In this document: piece after piece, positions 25,022 to 32,686 of the stretch
Position numbering within the stretch: the stretch's first letter is position 1
How the letters are laid out: the number at the start of each line of letters is the position of its first letter
Source: Candidatus Saccharimonadota bacterium
Lineage (GTDB): Bacteria > Patescibacteriota > Saccharimonadia > Saccharimonadales > UBA4665
Length of the DNA: 64,000 bases
Reading direction: 5' to 3'
NCBI GenBank assembly: GCA_028286245.1
Contig: JAQBRY010000004.1
Coordinates: 124,001 to 188,000, forward strand
Made by a program: the position numbers and the translations under genes
Notes under the pieces: generated by a model
What the model was told of the DNA's origin: nothing
The model's input: the letters and a program-made list of their open reading frames with translations, nothing else
Database searches by the model: none

Positions 25022-25441
25022 ATGCCAAATAGAGTCCGCATGCCATCGCAAGAGAATAGTCCTACAGCGCTAGGCCGTGCCATATTCAACCTTCGTCATG
25101 AAACCGGGCTTACCCAGGCCGACATGGCTAAGATTATTGGCGTCCGACAACAAACTATAGGGTCATGGGAACATGGACCTAATGTCCCGCAGACACGTTT
25201 CCGAGAAACGATAGACAATGCACTTGCTTGGATAGTCGAGATGCATCCTGGCGTCGTCTTAAATGAGCAGGAAGCTGAGCCACTGCCTGAAGAAACTGAC
25301 AGCGCTCCATCCTTGGAGTCTAAACGTGAGAGAATGTTTGGCGCTCTGATAGTACGACTCGAAAATGGGCCGCCTCTGAGCGAACCCGAAGCTAGTATCC
25401 TGCGTGACCTTGCTGCCTTGCCCGCTATTCCAGTTGAATAA
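25022..25441 (+). CDS. XRE-family HTH regulator
   Basis: A 139-aa protein with an N-terminal helix-turn-helix (residues about 18-65: LGRAIFNLRHETGLTQADMA then KIIGVRQQTIGSWEHG), the classic Cro/CI-type DNA-binding layout. The C-terminal part is acidic and of unknown role. It lies divergent to the pilin gene, 188 nt away, so it may regulate pilin or itself, although no operator repeat was identified. Confidence 0.85.
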   Translation: MPNRVRMPSQENSPTALGRAIFNLRHETGLTQADMAKIIGVRQQTIGSWEHGPNVPQTRFRETIDNALAWIVEMHPGVVLNEQEAEPLPEETDSAPSLESKRERMFGALIVRLENGPPLSEPEASILRDLAALPAIPVE

Positions 25442-25447
25442 ACCAGG

Positions 25448-25476
25448 TTGTAAATCGCCGCCAGCTCCACTATTGT
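25448..25476 (+). promoter_or_regulatory. promoter of the 266-aa ORF
   Basis: TTGTAA (25448-25453) and TATTGT (25471-25476) are 17 nt apart on the plus strand. A leader of about 24 nt contains the RBS GGAG. Confidence 0.6.
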
Positions 25477-25506
25477 ACGTATAGTATCTAATAGGAGACC
25501 GACAGC

Positions 25507-26307
25507 ATGAAACCACAAGAAATTGGCGCCGAGCTAGCAGCTCGTTTAGCAGTTCCTGAGCCAGAAAAAATTGCTGGTATAGACAATGACGAAGTGCAGG
25601 CTGCCGTCAATGAGCAAGCTGCTCGACTCTGCGCACTTTTTGAGCGGTTGGATGTCATTCCACAGGAGAGCTACGATAGGATGGTCCGTAGCGGTGATTA
25701 CGACGGACCTGAGTTTAAGCTACACGGCGGTGAAGTCACCTTGGACGAAATAAACAACGGCAGCAGCGAGATGGCATACCACTCAATAACAAAGGCACGT
25801 GCCGTGGAATTTTACTTGCCTATGTCACCGGAAGCAGTTGGTCTACCAGCAGATGTGGTTGAGAGCGTCACTTGCAATGTGCTCATAGGTTACAATCGCC
25901 GCGAAGACTACGATATTAAAGATGGTAAATCAACCTTGGGACAGACCTGGTGGAACATCGAAGCTGCCACGACGCTGATGATTGATAAAGCATCCACTGC
26001 CCCTAGCAGCGAGAGCGGGCCCCTTGAAGCTGTGGTGGATGACTTTGTGGTACTAGAGCGAACAGATATGGTGAGCATGTTTATGGCCCGTGCCAAGTTC
26101 TTACCCTCCCAAGGTGAGCTACCAGCCGATAAGCTGTACACTGTCGATGCGAACAGTTATGATTATGATCAAGCCGAGGAGCTTCTGGCGTATCGCCAAG
26201 ACACTGTGCCAGGCTTGCAATTGCTCGAATCCTTTGATATCGATGGTATCGAAGCTGCAATTATCGAGATCGAGCAGGCTGTTGCTCAGCTCGCAGTTAG
26301 TCAGTAG
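25507..26307 (+). CDS. hypothetical 266-aa protein
   Basis: The protein starts MKPQEIGAELAARLAVPEPE. It is acidic and soluble, with a helical N-terminus (to about residue 65), a mixed middle and a helical C-terminus ending EIEQAVAQLAVSQ. No signal, membrane segment or known domain was recognised. It follows the XRE gene with its own promoter. Its 3' end overlaps the convergent gene at 26297 by 11 nt. Confidence 0.75.
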   Translation: MKPQEIGAELAARLAVPEPEKIAGIDNDEVQAAVNEQAARLCALFERLDVIPQESYDRMVRSGDYDGPEFKLHGGEVTLDEINNGSSEMAYHSITKARAVEFYLPMSPEAVGLPADVVESVTCNVLIGYNRREDYDIKDGKSTLGQTWWNIEAATTLMIDKASTAPSSESGPLEAVVDDFVVLERTDMVSMFMARAKFLPSQGELPADKLYTVDANSYDYDQAEELLAYRQDTVPGLQLLESFDIDGIEAAIIEIEQAVAQLAVSQ

Positions 26308-26872
26308 CGCCTACATGCATGAGGCCAGCTATCCTGGAGGCAACACTTGTGCGAGCAATCACGCTCGAAACTTCTGCGGTCATTGCCTGCGCTAAGTCTA
26401 CGCCAGTTTGATCACGCGCATCGTATCCTATTCGGCCATGCGTTTGGGGGCTAAGTGGGGTCATTCCTGAATCGGCATCAACGGGGTAAAATATATCAAA
26501 TACTTCATCCGGGCTCAGTGATGTTGGCTCCGGCAAGGCCAAGGCACTATATCCAGCATAGTCGTAGCCATCCACATATAAGTCCCCATCGAGCGTAACG
26601 TAGCGGGTAAACACATCATAGCCTCCTCCCTCTGCTGGCTTAAGGCTACAGGCAAAACGCCCAACATCAAACAGATATCGTCCCCTTTTACCGGCAACTC
26701 GTAGTGATGGATCTTCCAGGCTACCGGTATCGACTAGCCCTCTAATTTTGTGATTTGGTCTCTTTGTATAAACTGCTGTCATAAAGCCATACGTGTATGG
26801 CACATACAACATTGATAACTGTTGCTCCAAGGCTTGGTCTGCATAGACTGTTTCCGTACGATGTAAAGGCAT
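26297..26872 (-). CDS. hypothetical 191-aa protein
   Basis: The ORF starts MPLHRTETVYADQALEQQLS. It has a beta-rich first half (GRYLFDVGRFAC, YVTLDGDLYVDGYDY) and a helical C-terminus. The Gly/Tyr-rich centre (residues about 80-110) is unusual, and no family was recognised. A promoter with its -10 ending 7 nt before the ATG predicts an almost leaderless mRNA; the nearby AGGAGAG sits inside the promoter spacer. Confidence 0.7.
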   Translation of the reverse strand: MPLHRTETVYADQALEQQLSMLYVPYTYGFMTAVYTKRPNHKIRGLVDTGSLEDPSLRVAGKRGRYLFDVGRFACSLKPAEGGGYDVFTRYVTLDGDLYVDGYDYAGYSALALPEPTSLSPDEVFDIFYPVDADSGMTPLSPQTHGRIGYDARDQTGVDLAQAMTAEVSSVIARTSVASRIAGLMHVGATD

Positions 26873-26879
26873 AAGACTT

Positions 26880-26908
26880 ACTATGCTCTCCTATTCCCAA
26901 TATGTCAA
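26880..26908 (-). promoter_or_regulatory. promoter (leaderless) of the 191-aa ORF
   Basis: TTGACA (26903-26908), a 17-nt spacer and CATAGT (26880-26885) on the minus strand. The hexamer ends 7 nt before the ATG at 26872. Confidence 0.6.
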
Positions 26909-27010
26909 ACTCGTGACATGTTCCTGCCGTATAGCTATGCTAGCCGAGCTTATTTCGTCTCTTGCATTCCAACGTACAAATTTGTGCTAGTAATAAAGTA
27001 AACTTAGGTC

Positions 27011-27016
27011 TATAGT
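27011..27016 (+). promoter_or_regulatory. -10 element (leaderless) of the 96-aa ORF
   Basis: TATAGT ends 7 nt before the ATG at 27024. The -35 match is poor (TAGTAA at 17 nt) and there is no Shine-Dalgarno sequence. Confidence 0.45.
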
Positions 27017-27023
27017 TTTATCT

Positions 27024-27314
27024 ATGTCAAAAGAATGTTTAAATACCTGTCCTTATGCCTCACAATTTCCTGGCTTGCTTGGAATAATCCGCGGCAATGC
27101 ACCGGACGGCCGTAGCGACTTACAAGGTGCAATCGAAGCTGAGAGGGCGGAATCTAAACTCTTAGCAAAAATCGAAACTGTCAAGCTGCGCTGTCCGGAT
27201 CCTGAAATACTGCCGAGTCGGCCTTCGATAGTAAATAATGACCCACCCAGGGAATACCGTTGCATGCTTCCAGCTGCATTTGCGATCGAAACCTTCGGTC
27301 TAAACGAACAATAG
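27024..27314 (+). CDS. hypothetical 96-aa cysteine-containing protein
   Basis: MSKECLNTCPYASQFPGLLG begins a 96-aa protein with a CxxxC pair (C5, C9) plus later cysteines (about 57 and 80); four cysteines could bind a metal. A helical segment lies at about 35-55. No family was recognised. It stands alone between convergent minus-strand genes. Confidence 0.6.
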   Translation: MSKECLNTCPYASQFPGLLGIIRGNAPDGRSDLQGAIEAERAESKLLAKIETVKLRCPDPEILPSRPSIVNNDPPREYRCMLPAAFAIETFGLNEQ

Positions 27315-27363
27315 TCATAAACGCTGAGCGGGCTTGAACACCGCTCCAAAGAAGTAAGTCTAC

Positions 27364-27897
27364 TCAATGTTCCGTTTCAAGACTCAGCTCAACTAGCTGC
27401 GTCAGTGTATCAAGGTAAGTAGTAAGCTGTTCGCCACCAAAGATCTGCGTGAACCTTTGAGCTACAGCTGCAGCATCTGCAGCGTGTGGCTCAACAATTT
27501 GCTCTGTCATAATTCCATCAAGTAAATATTTACCGTAGAGAATTATATTTATGATGGCTGAGGCGGTATTAAAGTATGGTACGTCGGGTGGTCCAGCGTT
27601 TGCTTCTTTTGCCTTATCACTTATACCTTGCAAATGAACTTTCATAGATCCAAACAACATGTCGCTATAAATCTCACCTGGATTTGGGAAACTCGCTACA
27701 TCGTCTGCCATCATGGCTACCTGAAAAGCACGGAGTCGTTCATTATAGCCATCAACATACTCAGGTGGATCAAGCTCACCATATAGCTCAGCATTGAAAC
27801 GAGCAGACAGGTCATCCAAAAATTGATGGGCGTCTTGTAAAAGCTCTGGGTCTTTTTTAGGTGGCTCGCGGTTGAACCTAAAGAATTTTGGTGGCAT
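27364..27897 (-). CDS. hypothetical 177-aa protein
   Basis: The start is placed at the internal ATG at 27897 (MPPKFFRFNREPPKKDPELL) because a promoter with its -10 ending 6 nt upstream fits it and the upstream extension looks non-coding. The protein is mostly helical with an acidic C-terminus; a hydrophobic stretch at about residues 108-125 (TASAIINIILYGKYLLDG) may be a buried helix. No family was recognised. Confidence 0.65.
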   Translation of the reverse strand: MPPKFFRFNREPPKKDPELLQDAHQFLDDLSARFNAELYGELDPPEYVDGYNERLRAFQVAMMADDVASFPNPGEIYSDMLFGSMKVHLQGISDKAKEANAGPPDVPYFNTASAIINIILYGKYLLDGIMTEQIVEPHAADAAAVAQRFTQIFGGEQLTTYLDTLTQLVELSLETEH

Positions 27898-27903
27898 ACA
27901 ATA

Positions 27904-27932
27904 AGTATTGGATACAGACGATAGAAGTGCAA
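27904..27932 (-). promoter_or_regulatory. promoter (leaderless) of the 177-aa ORF
   Basis: TTGCAC (27927-27932), a 17-nt spacer and AATACT (27904-27909) on the minus strand. The hexamer ends 6 nt before the ATG at 27897. Confidence 0.5.
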
Positions 27933-27963
27933 CCTTAAGTAGTAAGGAATAAGTACAAAAGGG

Positions 27964-27995
27964 AAAGCCATCGTTATACATAAACGATGGCTTTT
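27964..27995. terminator. long hairpin, possible bidirectional terminator
   Basis: A 12-bp perfect stem (27964-27975 with 27983-27994, core GCCATCG/CGATGGC, 7-nt loop) is flanked by A and T runs. On the minus strand it would end a transcript from the 28.0-28.2 kb RNA locus or read-through from tRNA-Leu. Confidence 0.6.
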
Positions 27996-28014
27996 GGTAT
28001 CTGTCGTCCAGTTT

Positions 28015-28163
28015 GGTGCGGATGCTCGTGAAATGTGCCGTAGGCAGAGGACTAGCGGACTGCGTCCTTTATCCGCCCCACCATGCTCGATGCAAGCATC
28101 TGCGCCTGGTGCCGCTCCACGACCTCCTGCTACGCAGACGAGGTTCAAGTCCTCTCACCTCCA
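28015..28163 (+). ncRNA. candidate structured RNA with tRNA-like 3' end (relic or new)
   Basis: In this 302-nt non-coding gap (27898-28199) the plus strand folds into stems. GGTG-CGGAT (28015-28023) pairs with ATCCG-CACC (28071-28082); ATGCT/AGCAT pairs near 28083-28099; TCTGCG (28099-28104) pairs with CGCAGA (28133-28138). A T-arm-like GAGGTTCAAGTCCTC (28140-28154) follows, with CCA at 28161-28163. The 5' acceptor strand needed for a tRNA or tmRNA is missing. The opposite strand could be the expressed one. Confidence 0.3.
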
Positions 28164-28202
28164 AATAAAAAAGGCCAGCTTTTGCTGACCTATTTTATTT
28201 GG
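28161..28202. terminator. terminator of tRNA-Leu, symmetric inverted repeat
   Basis: Stem GGCCAGC/GCTGACC (28173-28179 with 28184-28190) with a TTTT loop lies inside a longer A/T-rich inverted repeat. On the minus strand it ends in a T6 run and would terminate tRNA-Leu; on the plus strand it would terminate the candidate RNA. Confidence 0.8.
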
Positions 28203-28283
28203 TGCGGATGAGAGGACTTGAACCTCCACACCTTGCGGCACCGGCTCCTAAAACCGGCGTGTCTACCATTCCACCACATCCGC
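28200..28283 (-). tRNA. tRNA-Leu (anticodon TAG)
   Basis: An 84-nt class II tRNA. Acceptor GCGGATG pairs with CATCCGC. The D-arm contains TGGTAGACAC. The anticodon stem CCGGT/GCCGG encloses loop TTTAGGA with anticodon TAG. It has a variable arm and T-arm AGGTTCAAGTCCT, and the terminal CCA is encoded (28200-28202). A terminator follows directly. Confidence 0.95.
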
Positions 28284-28339
28284 GCGTGATCGTATCGACT
28301 CGGGGTATTTTACCGTGTTCCGGGCAAAAACACCACCCC

Positions 28340-28894
28340 TTACGCCTCGCGGCCGGCCGGGGCGTGGTGGCGATAAAAATGCAGCTCTATGTCGCCGTAA
28401 GACTTATGGATTAGTCGTTCAAAGCTCTCAGGCAAAATTACGCGGGCATCCGGTGGCAAGGACAGCACTAATAGGCCGCCCCAGGCAGTCCGTTTGGCCA
28501 GGCGCTCAACCAGTTCCATTTGCAACATGTCATAGGGTGGATCGCAGAGGACCAGGTCAAAACGCTCTACGAGCGGTGCCTTTTTAGTCCAGCCGGCAGC
28601 GTTGGAGCGAATAACCTTAATCCGGTCTTCTACGCCGAGGACTTCGGCGTTATGCCGGATGGTCGTGACGGCGCTGGTTTCAATATCGATGGCCGTTACC
28701 TGCGAGGCACCGCGGCTGATGGCTTCAAAGCTGAGCGCACCGCTACCGGCAAAGGCATCGAGCACTGTCAGACCTTTTATGTCGCCCAGGGCGTTAAAAA
28801 GCGCGCCGCGGGCTTTGTCGCTCATAGGGTGCGTACGGTTGCCGGGGGGCGAATCGAAGTTACGACCGCCCAGCTTGCCACTAATAACGCGCAC
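28340..28894 (-). CDS. rsmD: 16S rRNA (guanine966-N2)-methyltransferase
   Basis: A 184-aa RsmD-type methyltransferase. MRVISGKLGGR is the family N-terminus, DAFAGSGALSFEA binds SAM and the catalytic motif is DPPYDML. It methylates G966 of 16S rRNA in the 30S head. The start is GTG at 28894, overlapping the stop of the upstream gene (TAGTG), so translation is coupled. Confidence 0.93.
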   Translation of the reverse strand: MRVISGKLGGRNFDSPPGNRTHPMSDKARGALFNALGDIKGLTVLDAFAGSGALSFEAISRGASQVTAIDIETSAVTTIRHNAEVLGVEDRIKVIRSNAAGWTKKAPLVERFDLVLCDPPYDMLQMELVERLAKRTAWGGLLVLSLPPDARVILPESFERLIHKSYGDIELHFYRHHAPAGREA

Positions 28895-29730
28895 TAAGCC
28901 CCCTGCCCGAGCAGCGTATTATCGGCAATACCGGCATCGCGAGCAGCGGCATACCAAACTAGCGTGACAGACCGGACGAGTGTTGGACCAAGTTCTTGGC
29001 GAATCTGACGCCCCAACCGAGCGGTCCAACCATATTCGTAAAAATCATCATAGAGGTGCTGTTTGGCCACCATCTGAGCCATGTCACGGTACCAATCGCC
29101 CAGACTTGAGGCTTGCAACAGCTGCATGTCGTTGTTAGTTGGCAGGGCATGCAGCATACGGAGTGGTTTAATAAGCGTGGCCACGCCCCATTCAAAGGTC
29201 CAGTGTGTGGTAAATAAGCCCTTGGGCCCCCAGAACTTCCAGTTGTTTGAGGCCTGGTCCCGCAGGCTGCTGCCGGGAAAGAGCACTTTATCTTTAAAAG
29301 TTGTGCGGCTTTCTACGCCTTCGCCGCCGCGTAGCTCCACTAGTTTTTCCTCGTATGGATAGTGGTGAGCCGGTGTTAGGCCATCGACGATAGCGTGCGA
29401 CAGCCAGGCGGCCTCAAAGGCAGCCCGGATGTGGTCGGACTGCTTGAGGGCTGCTACCAGTTTTATATAGTGGCCGTCGATTATTTCCAATAGCTGCGTG
29501 TCAGTGGTATCAAAAGGCTGCATGTAATGCCAAGGCTCGTCCTTAGCCGGGCTCTTGCGCTTAATGGCATCCGGGCCGTTATAACCCTCAAAGTGCAGGA
29601 TAGCCTTAACGTGCGGAAACGGGCAACCAGGAGCAAGCCGTTCCAGATGCCGCCTAGCTACCCGGTCGATTTTTTGGTGGGCACCAAATAAGTGACCGGA
29701 GTAGGACGTGAGCGTTGTGCCGGAATACAT
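28894..29730 (-). CDS. zinc-dependent phospholipase C-like protein
   Basis: A 278-aa helical protein. Histidines and aspartates occur in the spacing of the zinc-PLC / S1-P1 nuclease fold: H13, H18, H46, D64 with W67/H68, and the core HAIVDGLTPAHHY (H112, D116, H122, H123). No signal peptide is evident, so it may act in the cytosol. Substrate and activity are inferred only. It is coupled to rsmD. Confidence 0.6.
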   Translation of the reverse strand: MYSGTTLTSYSGHLFGAHQKIDRVARRHLERLAPGCPFPHVKAILHFEGYNGPDAIKRKSPAKDEPWHYMQPFDTTDTQLLEIIDGHYIKLVAALKQSDHIRAAFEAAWLSHAIVDGLTPAHHYPYEEKLVELRGGEGVESRTTFKDKVLFPGSSLRDQASNNWKFWGPKGLFTTHWTFEWGVATLIKPLRMLHALPTNNDMQLLQASSLGDWYRDMAQMVAKQHLYDDFYEYGWTARLGRQIRQELGPTLVRSVTLVWYAAARDAGIADNTLLGQGA

Positions 29731-29771
29731 TATCGAATAATTTCCATGTAAATTTTAGCTGTCATTTCTTA

Positions 29772-31808
29772 CTAGTTTAGATTGGTTACGGCCCTAAGTC
29801 TAGTCACTCGCTTGTGTAACAGAGGGTATTTGCTAAGCACAATACCTCTGTCCAGGCAGTCTGCCGCGCTCTTTCTGGCCGCTGCAATCAGCTTTGTGTC
29901 ACTGAGCTTGGCAACCCGTAGATCGAGTTGGCCATGCTGCATACTGCCATAAATTGCACCTGGACCGCGCAGCTCCAGGTCAAGCTCAGCTAGCCGGAAG
30001 CCATCATTTGAGCTTTCTAGGGCCCGCAGCCGCTTATTGGGCGCTTTGGAATCGCTGAGCATGAGATAACAGTAGCCCTGATGTTCACCGCGCCCGACCC
30101 GGCCGCGCAGCTGATGCGCCTGGGCCAGGCCAAAGCGCTCAGCAGCTTCGATCAGCATCATGGTGGCGTTCGGGACATCAACGCCAACTTCGATAACAGT
30201 GGTAGAAACTAATATATCCAGCTCCCTATTCACAAATTTTTGCATAATATCATTCTTCTCTGTTGGCTTGAGCTTGCCGTGTAGCAGGCCGACCCGGCGG
30301 TGTTTAAAATCCTTTTTAGAAAATTCTTCGTAAATCTTTTCGGCCGAGTTTGCCTTTAGGCCTTCGGATTCGGCGATGAGTGGGCAGACCACAAACAACT
30401 GGCGACCTTCCGTCAGTTGGAGATCAATTTTTTGATAGAGCTGTGCCCGTGAGTTTGGCGAAACTATCTCAGTAATAATTGGCTGGCGGCCAGCCGGTTT
30501 TGTAGCCAAAATGGAAACGTCTAACTCGCCGTAGAGCGTCAGGGCCAGCGAACGAGGAATCGGCGTAGCCGTCAGGCTGAGCACATGGGGCATGTGGCCC
30601 GCCTTGGCTTGGAGCGTTTTACGCTGCTGTACGCCAAAACGGTGCTGCTCGTCTACGACCACCAGGGCCAGGCGATGCATATCAACCTTATCCTGAATTA
30701 ATGCCTGGGTACCCACAATTAGCTGTGCACTGCCGTTACTGATTGCCTCCCGGGCTTTGGCTTTTTGCGGTGCCTTAAGGCTGCCCACTAACAGGTCAAT
30801 CGACCCTTCCTTACCGAGCGGCTTAAATAATTTGTAGAGCGTGTCGGCGTGTTGCCGGGCAAGCAGTTCTGTGGGTGCCATGAGCGCCACCTGCCAGCCG
30901 GCTTCCATGGCCATGAGTGCCGCCATGGCAGCCACCACAGTTTTCCCGGAGCCGACGTCACCCTCTACTAAACGGTTCATTGGCTCGGATTTTTGCATGT
31001 CCAAAAATAACTGCCAGACCACCCGACGCTGATCGTCAGTGAGCGTAAAAGGCAAATGTCCCACAAAGGTACGTGCCAGCGATTCGTTAAAACCGATAGC
31101 TAGGCCCTTTTCGTGCTGATGTTCGCGCTTATTTATGAGCGCCGCCATACTAAGTTGAAAGACTTCTTCAAAGCCCAGGCGGCGGCGTGCCTCTGCCAGT
31201 TGCTCGCCCGATGCCGGAAAATGTATGGCCATGACGGCCTCACCGTAGCTCATGAGCTTATGTTCCTTGATAGTTCTTGCCGGCAAGGTCTCTGGCAAGG
31301 TCTTGATTGCCCCCATGACCTGGCCGAGAGCAGTGCGTATCAGCCGGGAAGGCAGGCCCTTGGTTTCGCGGTAAATTGGCACAATCCGGGCAGTCGACAC
31401 CGGAAAGTCACTCACCAGCTCCATACTGGGATTCATAATCACAAAACGCTGGCCGCTACGCTCGTAGACGCCGGAAATGTAGTAGGCGTGGTCATGTTTA
31501 AGCGCTGTGGCCCGATACGGCTGATTAAACCACACCAGCCGCACACTACCGGTGTCGTCGCGCGCAACCGCTTCGGTGATATGTAGCCCGCGCCGAACAT
31601 AGCGCCCAGTGGCCTGCGTGATAGTTCCCTGCAGCGTTACGGCGCCCGGTACCAGCTCCGCCATGATGGTCACCTGTGAGTAGTCGTCGTAACGCCTCGG
31701 AAAATAATTTATCAAATCACCAACGGTGGCAATCCCTAGGACGGCAAATTTTTTGGCAATCGCTTCGCCAACACCCTTCAGTTCAGTTATAGGATAGTCA
31801 AACTCCAT
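29772..31808 (-). CDS. recG: ATP-dependent DNA helicase RecG
   Basis: A 678-aa RecG (E. coli 693). The N-terminal wedge/OB domain spans about 50-160. Walker A is EGDVGSGKTVVA (about 283-294), Walker B/DEQH is VVVDEQHRFG, and there are a VSTTVIEVGVDVPNA motif and a QLRGRVGRG motif VI. It reverses stalled replication forks. TATACT ends 7 nt before the ATG and may serve as an internal near-leaderless promoter; an AGAGGT also lies there. Confidence 0.96.
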   Translation of the reverse strand: MEFDYPITELKGVGEAIAKKFAVLGIATVGDLINYFPRRYDDYSQVTIMAELVPGAVTLQGTITQATGRYVRRGLHITEAVARDDTGSVRLVWFNQPYRATALKHDHAYYISGVYERSGQRFVIMNPSMELVSDFPVSTARIVPIYRETKGLPSRLIRTALGQVMGAIKTLPETLPARTIKEHKLMSYGEAVMAIHFPASGEQLAEARRRLGFEEVFQLSMAALINKREHQHEKGLAIGFNESLARTFVGHLPFTLTDDQRRVVWQLFLDMQKSEPMNRLVEGDVGSGKTVVAAMAALMAMEAGWQVALMAPTELLARQHADTLYKLFKPLGKEGSIDLLVGSLKAPQKAKAREAISNGSAQLIVGTQALIQDKVDMHRLALVVVDEQHRFGVQQRKTLQAKAGHMPHVLSLTATPIPRSLALTLYGELDVSILATKPAGRQPIITEIVSPNSRAQLYQKIDLQLTEGRQLFVVCPLIAESEGLKANSAEKIYEEFSKKDFKHRRVGLLHGKLKPTEKNDIMQKFVNRELDILVSTTVIEVGVDVPNATMMLIEAAERFGLAQAHQLRGRVGRGEHQGYCYLMLSDSKAPNKRLRALESSNDGFRLAELDLELRGPGAIYGSMQHGQLDLRVAKLSDTKLIAAARKSAADCLDRGIVLSKYPLLHKRVTRLRAVTNLN

Positions 31809-31850
31809 TACCTCTAGTATAGCGGTTGCTCCCGGCGGAAGCGAGAAGTG

Positions 31851-32651
31851 TTAGGCAGCTTTGCGCACCAAGAAAAAGATGCTAGGACCAAAGTAGGTGC
31901 TAGAAAGCGGCTTTTGCAGGACGTTTTCGACATTGAGCAGTACACTTTTAGGCAGCAGCTTTTTAAGCCTTTGACTCCGCAGGTTAGATACCGACAGAGT
32001 TGTCTCAACTTTAAGACCGGCGTGGCTGAGCTGGCGAATAACGGTTTTTGGATTATGATTTACAAAGGCAATTTCGTCGTCGCGCTTGTTTTGCTCAGAG
32101 CGAATATCAACCGGCTTTACAGGCATACGCTGACCTTTTAAAAGGTGCTTAACGCGGTTGCGGGCATGGGAATAATTAGCGACCTCGATAATAGCGTAGC
32201 CGTCACTGGCTAGGGCTCGGCTAATTTCTGCAAATTCCGCACTTGGGTCCGGCAAATGATGCATAACTCGGATCATGGTAAACAGATCAACCGAAGCATC
32301 CTTAAACGGCATACTATCGGCCTGTACCAGCTGACGATCAATTTCCGGATGGTCTTTTAAGAAGTCGGCGGCAATGTCGAGCTGCTGCTGACTCGGTTCG
32401 GCCAAAGTAACTTTGTCGGAATAATTTTCTAGCAATACACACAACCGGCCATAGCCGCCACCGATGTCAACGGCGTGCTTAAAATGCTTGTGGCGCAGTA
32501 ATTTCTTAATGGCCATTTCTTCTGCAGCATGTTCGTAGTCACGGCCGTCCCAATAGTGGAGGTAGTTGTGCGTAGGATCATTATACTGGTCGGGCTTTTT
32601 TTTCGGTATTTTGCTTGTTGTCTGGGGCGTGGGGGTGGTTGTTTTTGGCAT
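31851..32651 (-). CDS. class I SAM-dependent methyltransferase
   Basis: A 266-aa protein with a Rossmann-type methyltransferase core: HAVDIGGGYGRLCVLL (motif I, residues about 60-75), VTLAEPSQQQLD (motif II) and DLFTMIRVMHHLPD (motif IV). A C-terminal extension ends in hydrophobic FGPSIFFLVRKAA. This is the pattern of small-molecule methyltransferases; the substrate is unknown. Its N-terminus is Pro/Thr/Lys-rich. It lies 42 nt upstream of recG. Confidence 0.85.
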   Translation of the reverse strand: MPKTTTPTPQTTSKIPKKKPDQYNDPTHNYLHYWDGRDYEHAAEEMAIKKLLRHKHFKHAVDIGGGYGRLCVLLENYSDKVTLAEPSQQQLDIAADFLKDHPEIDRQLVQADSMPFKDASVDLFTMIRVMHHLPDPSAEFAEISRALASDGYAIIEVANYSHARNRVKHLLKGQRMPVKPVDIRSEQNKRDDEIAFVNHNPKTVIRQLSHAGLKVETTLSVSNLRSQRLKKLLPKSVLLNVENVLQKPLSSTYFGPSIFFLVRKAA

Positions 32652-32686
32652 AATGTCTCCTAGTATAGCAGCGTCTTAGAGTTCAG

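Noticed and set aside
27898-28163. Complete tmRNA on the plus strand
   Set aside because: The 3' end fits, but the partner acceptor strand, the conserved 5' tmRNA segment and a tag reading frame are missing within the available space.
28199-28414. Plus-strand ORF of 71 aa beginning MVRMRGLEPPHLAAP
   Set aside because: It is the antisense reading of tRNA-Leu, a well-known annotation artefact.
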